From NCBI RefSeq assembly GCF_014836875.1, contig NZ_JACSQC010000002.1, positions 388,834-452,833 of the forward strand: a stretch of DNA of 64,000 bases, written 5' to 3'. This document shows positions 61,452 to 64,000 of the stretch, in pieces. Below the pieces are notes generated by a model. The model ran no database searches, was not told the origin of the DNA, and saw only the letters and a program-made list of their open reading frames with translations. This DNA comes from Arthrobacter pullicola (GTDB lineage: Bacteria > Actinomycetota > Actinomycetes > Actinomycetales > Micrococcaceae). Each line of letters begins with the position of its first letter. The stretch's first letter is position 1. A program made the position numbers and the translations under genes.

Positions 61452-62190
61452 GAACACCACACCCCCGCCCACCCGCTCCCTGCGCCTCGGCGTCGCCGGA
61501 CCCGTTGGGACCGGCAAAAGCTCGCTGATCGCCACGGTCTGCCGGGCCATGTCCGGAGAACTGAACATCGGGGTGATCACCAATGACATCTATACGGATG
61601 AGGATGCCCGGTTCCTGCGCTCGGCCGGCGTCCTGCCGGCGGAGCGGATCCGGGCAGTGGAAACCGGAGCCTGCCCGCATACTGCCATCCGCGACGACGT
61701 CACCACCAACCTGCTGGCCGTTGAGGACCTTGAAACCGACTTCGCACCGCTGGACCTGGTCCTGGTGGAAAGCGGCGGCGACAACCTCACCGCCACCTTC
61801 TCTCCCGCCCTCGTGGATGCCCAGATCTTTGTGCTCGACGTCGCGGGCGGCGGCGATGTGGCCCGCAAGGGCGGTCCCGGGATTGCCCGGGCGGACCTGC
61901 TGGTGATCAACAAGATCGACCTGGCCCCGCACGTGGACGTGGACGTGGACCAGATGGTTGTCGACGCCACCGCAGCACGGGAGGGCAGACCGGTGCTGGC
62001 ACTTTCCCGCAAGCGCCAGGAAACCATCGATGAGCTCAGTGCCTGGGTGCGCGCAATGGTGGCCCTGCACCGGGCAGGCTTCCACACCCCGCAGGACCCC
62101 GGCCCCATGGCACCGCATTTCCACGCCGACGAGGACGGCGGTTTCATCCACAGCCATGACGAGGAGCCCGGCGCTGTCCACCGTCACTGA
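61444..62190 (+). CDS. ureG: Urease accessory GTPase UreG with His-rich C-terminal tail
   Basis: 248 residues. P-loop [23 protein letters not shown], the Cys-Pro-His nickel site [12 protein letters not shown] and NKIDLAPHV are complete. The start is a TTG at 61444, supported by AAGGAGG 7 bases upstream and overlap with ureF. Unusually the protein continues past the GTPase domain into a tail with six His and many Asp/Glu (HFHADEDGG, then IHSHDEEPG). Some UreG proteins have such tails at the N-terminus, where they store nickel; no ureE exists in this operon, so this tail may replace it. Confidence 0.96.
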   Translation: MPENTTPPPTRSLRLGVAGPVGTGKSSLIATVCRAMSGELNIGVITNDIYTDEDARFLRSAGVLPAERIRAVETGACPHTAIRDDVTTNLLAVEDLETDFAPLDLVLVESGGDNLTATFSPALVDAQIFVLDVAGGGDVARKGGPGIARADLLVINKIDLAPHVDVDVDQMVVDATAAREGRPVLALSRKRQETIDELSAWVRAMVALHRAGFHTPQDPGPMAPHFHADEDGGFIHSHDEEPGAVHRH

Positions 62191-62206
62191 TCCGGTCCGG
62201 GGAGCC

Positions 62207-63094
62207 ATGGACGGCAGACCGCGGCCCACCCGGATAGCAGTGGAGCGAACAGGACCCGGCGCCCGGTTTTCCGTGCTCGATCAGGGGCTGTATCTGGCGC
62301 CGCGGCCAGTCAGCGTCCCGCTCCGCGCTTCCGGCGGCGGAAACCCGCGCCTGCGCGTTGCGCTGATCGGGATCCATATGATGCTGCTGGGCGGCGACGA
62401 TGTCCGGATCGAGGTCACGGTGGGTCCGGGGGTCACCCTTGAGCTGATCGAGCCGGCCGGGATGGTGGCGTACGACGCCGAGGGGGTGGCCTCGCGCTGG
62501 TCTCTGGACGCCGTGCTCGGCGAGGGGTCGACGCTGGTTTGGGACGGTGCACCGTTTGTGGTGGCCGGCGGGTCCAACGTCCTCCGGGAGACCCGCGTAC
62601 GGCTGGACGCAGGCGCACGGGTGCTGCTCCGGGAAACCCTGGTGCTCGGACGCTCCGGAGAGGCCGGGGGTGCGCTGCGCAGCGTTACGCGGCTGGCCGG
62701 TCCCAGTGGCGACTTCCTGTACGAGGATCTGGACCTTACCGGCACCCGGCGGCAGGCCATTGGCGTACTGGGTGCCTCCAAGGTCCTGGCCAGCGCGACG
62801 GCGGCCGGCTGGCGGCCGTCACCAGAACAGGGAGCGTCGCCGGAACAGGGGACGTCACCAGAACAGGAAGCGTCGCCGGAACAGGGGCCGGGAACCGGCG
62901 AGGCCCCGAACGCCGGCCTGGACCGAAACGCGGCCCAGGGAACCACCGGCCAGGGAACCGCCGGCCCCGCGGCACACCGGTTCGATCTTGCCGCCGACGG
63001 CGCTGTCCTGCGCGCGCTGGCCGATTCGGCCCATCAAGCCGACCGCCTCGTCCAGGCGGAGTACAGCCGGTGGAAGGACCAGCTTACGGAGTAA
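62207..63094 (+). CDS. ureD: Urease accessory protein UreD
   Basis: 295 residues; scaffold that receives nickel from UreG and passes it to UreC. ALIGIHMMLLGGDDVRIEV and LLRETLVLGRSGEAGG are family blocks. Between about residues 204 and 245 lies a repeat-rich insert of SPEQGA-type hexapeptides encoded by four 18-bp units, then Gly/Thr-rich sequence, absent in other UreD proteins. The ATG at 62207 follows GGGGAG closely; an ATG at 62156 in the ureG overlap is also in frame. Last gene of the operon. Confidence 0.93.
   Translation: MDGRPRPTRIAVERTGPGARFSVLDQGLYLAPRPVSVPLRASGGGNPRLRVALIGIHMMLLGGDDVRIEVTVGPGVTLELIEPAGMVAYDAEGVASRWSLDAVLGEGSTLVWDGAPFVVAGGSNVLRETRVRLDAGARVLLRETLVLGRSGEAGGALRSVTRLAGPSGDFLYEDLDLTGTRRQAIGVLGASKVLASATAAGWRPSPEQGASPEQGTSPEQEASPEQGPGTGEAPNAGLDRNAAQGTTGQGTAGPAAHRFDLAADGAVLRALADSAHQADRLVQAEYSRWKDQLTE
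62819..62890 (+). repeat. 18-bp coding tandem repeat, four copies, inside ureD
   Basis: Four adjoining 18-bp units alternating between TCACCAGAACAGGGAGCG-like and TCGCCGGAACAGGGGACG-like forms (units 1/3 and 2/4 resemble each other). They encode SPEQGA, SPEQGT, SPEQEA, SPEQGP, a hydrophilic insert before the C-terminal UreD segment. The alternation suggests duplication of a 36-bp pair. Confidence 0.92.
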
Positions 63095-63971
63095 CCCCGC
63101 GCCGCGCCTGGGTGCTGCCATCCGGTTCCGGAAAAGTGTCCGCGTGCCCCGCCGCGGCGTCGGCCAGGCCGTCCAGCAGAGTCACCAGGGCCTCCGCGCC
63201 ATGGGCTGCCGTATTATTCGTCATCCTGCCGATGGGAAAGGACCGGGCCTGGATCTCTGTCAGCCGGCCTGCCGGCTGCAGTTCGACGTGAATGACCAGC
63301 TCATGCCTCCGGGCCTTTCGAGTCCGGAGCCAGAGCGAGCGGCCGCTCTCTTCGATGAGGGAGAATGCCGGATTGCCATGCAGCTCGCCCTCGATCAGCC
63401 GCCGCGTCTCCGCATAGGGAAGTCCCGGGGCCAGCTGTGCCGCCGCCAGCCGTCCCTGCCCGTGGGCAGAGCAGTGCAGCCCGGTCCTGGTGATGCGCTT
63501 GCGCGTCGATACAAGAACGTAGACGGTGAAGCCCCACATGCAGGCCAGGACGGCCCCAAAGACGAGCAGGAGAAGGCCGTCGTCCTGTCTGCCCCAGATC
63601 AGCACCAACAGGACTAAGGAACAGCTGACAAATATGCTCAGCCCGGTATTTAGCCACAGGGCCAGACGGTTGTTCCTGCTCAGGCCTTTTCGCTGGATGT
63701 ACGCCTCCGGGTCCCGTTTCAGGGCGGCGAAAGCCGCCTCTCTCCGGTAAACCACTGTGGCGGACACCAGCGCAGCAGCGCTGACGCTGATACACGCCTT
63801 CCAGGGACTTTCTTCCGTCCCCAGCTGCACAAAAACCAGCCCAAGAAGGTAACCAAGGACAGGGGCCAGCGCCAGAATTGCAAGCAGGCGTCTGGCAACG
63901 GGTTTGCTTCGCCACAACATGGCAGGGAACCTAATTCCCGCGCTCCGGCTTGGCAACAGTGGAGTTGGCAC
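63084..63971 (-). CDS. Membrane protein of unknown function
   Basis: 295 residues (278 from the likelier ATG at 63920, MLWRSKPVARR). Four membrane helices in two pairs (LLAILALAPVLGYLLGLVF, ACISVSAAALVSATVVY; LWLNTGLSIFVSCSLVLLV, LLLLVFGAVLACMWGFTVY) leave a C-terminal cytoplasmic domain of about 130 residues, with regularly spaced charged residues. No known family. It converges on ureD and overlaps its 3' end by 11 bases. Its upstream region continues out of the window. Confidence 0.72.
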   Translation of the reverse strand: MPTPLLPSRSAGIRFPAMLWRSKPVARRLLAILALAPVLGYLLGLVFVQLGTEESPWKACISVSAAALVSATVVYRREAAFAALKRDPEAYIQRKGLSRNNRLALWLNTGLSIFVSCSLVLLVLIWGRQDDGLLLLVFGAVLACMWGFTVYVLVSTRKRITRTGLHCSAHGQGRLAAAQLAPGLPYAETRRLIEGELHGNPAFSLIEESGRSLWLRTRKARRHELVIHVELQPAGRLTEIQARSFPIGRMTNNTAAHGAEALVTLLDGLADAAAGHADTFPEPDGSTQARRGVTP

Positions 63972-64000
63972 GGTGGATTGGCGCAGTGGAACAGCCTGTT

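Overview
The window comes from a high-GC actinobacterium. Gene content and order (sdhCDAB, trpS, glyA-folD, purU, icd-purH, purN next to a DUF6350/PerM-like gene, ureABCFGD), a DUF222/HNH gene and many leaderless promoters point to Micrococcaceae, most likely an Arthrobacter-like soil organism. I see no tRNA, rRNA, CRISPR array, insertion sequence or complete prophage, and the first gene (sdhC) is cut by the window edge.

Layout. 0-3.5 kb: succinate dehydrogenase operon closed by a strong terminator. 3.6-9.1 kb: housekeeping genes (alpha/beta hydrolase, 2'-5' RNA ligase-like protein, trpS, exonuclease III, macro-domain protein, GAP-family membrane protein). 9.2-14.0 kb: NarL-type two-component system facing a DrrAB-like ABC exporter operon. 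14.1-18.6 kb: one-carbon module (glyA-folD behind a ZTP riboswitch, purU). 18.7-23.9 kb: regulator/MFS exporter pair, oxidoreductase and a glutamate-cysteine ligase-like enzyme. 24 kb: hsp20 with both CIRCE and HAIR operators. 24.7-27.7 kb: icd and purH.

28-34.3 kb is the most unusual part: a tightly packed operon encoding a Ycf46-like AAA ATPase, a DUF2997-like protein, an NrdG-like radical SAM protein, a DUF1257-like protein and two paralogous membrane proteins ending in helix-hairpin-helix domains. The ATPase and both helix-hairpin-helix proteins finish with the same C-terminal motif, G-R-x-V-D-(Y/F). The cluster and an MFS gene lie between purH and purN, which adjoin each other in relatives such as Mycobacterium tuberculosis.

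36-43.9 kb: purN, PerM-like protein, a DUF222/HNH gene beside a heptanucleotide tandem repeat, a TauE-type transporter and small conserved genes. 43.9-47.3 kb: an islet of lipoproteins and secreted proteins, including two DUF6318 copies. 47.4-49 kb: Stealth-family phosphotransferase with an odd start codon. 49.2-56 kb: GntR regulator and an amine-catabolism operon (permease, glutamine-synthetase-like ligase, gamma-glutamyl hydrolase, aldehyde dehydrogenase, SDR) that fits an ethanolamine route through gamma-glutamyl intermediates. 58.4-63.1 kb: urease operon without ureE, whose UreG has a histidine-rich C-terminal tail.

Two traits recur. About ten genes start 6-7 bases after a TANNNT box, as expected for leaderless mRNAs, three times in very short divergent spacers. 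Tandem repeats of 18 bp (four copies inside each of three unrelated genes, plus one at a terminator) suggest frequent slippage-type expansion.
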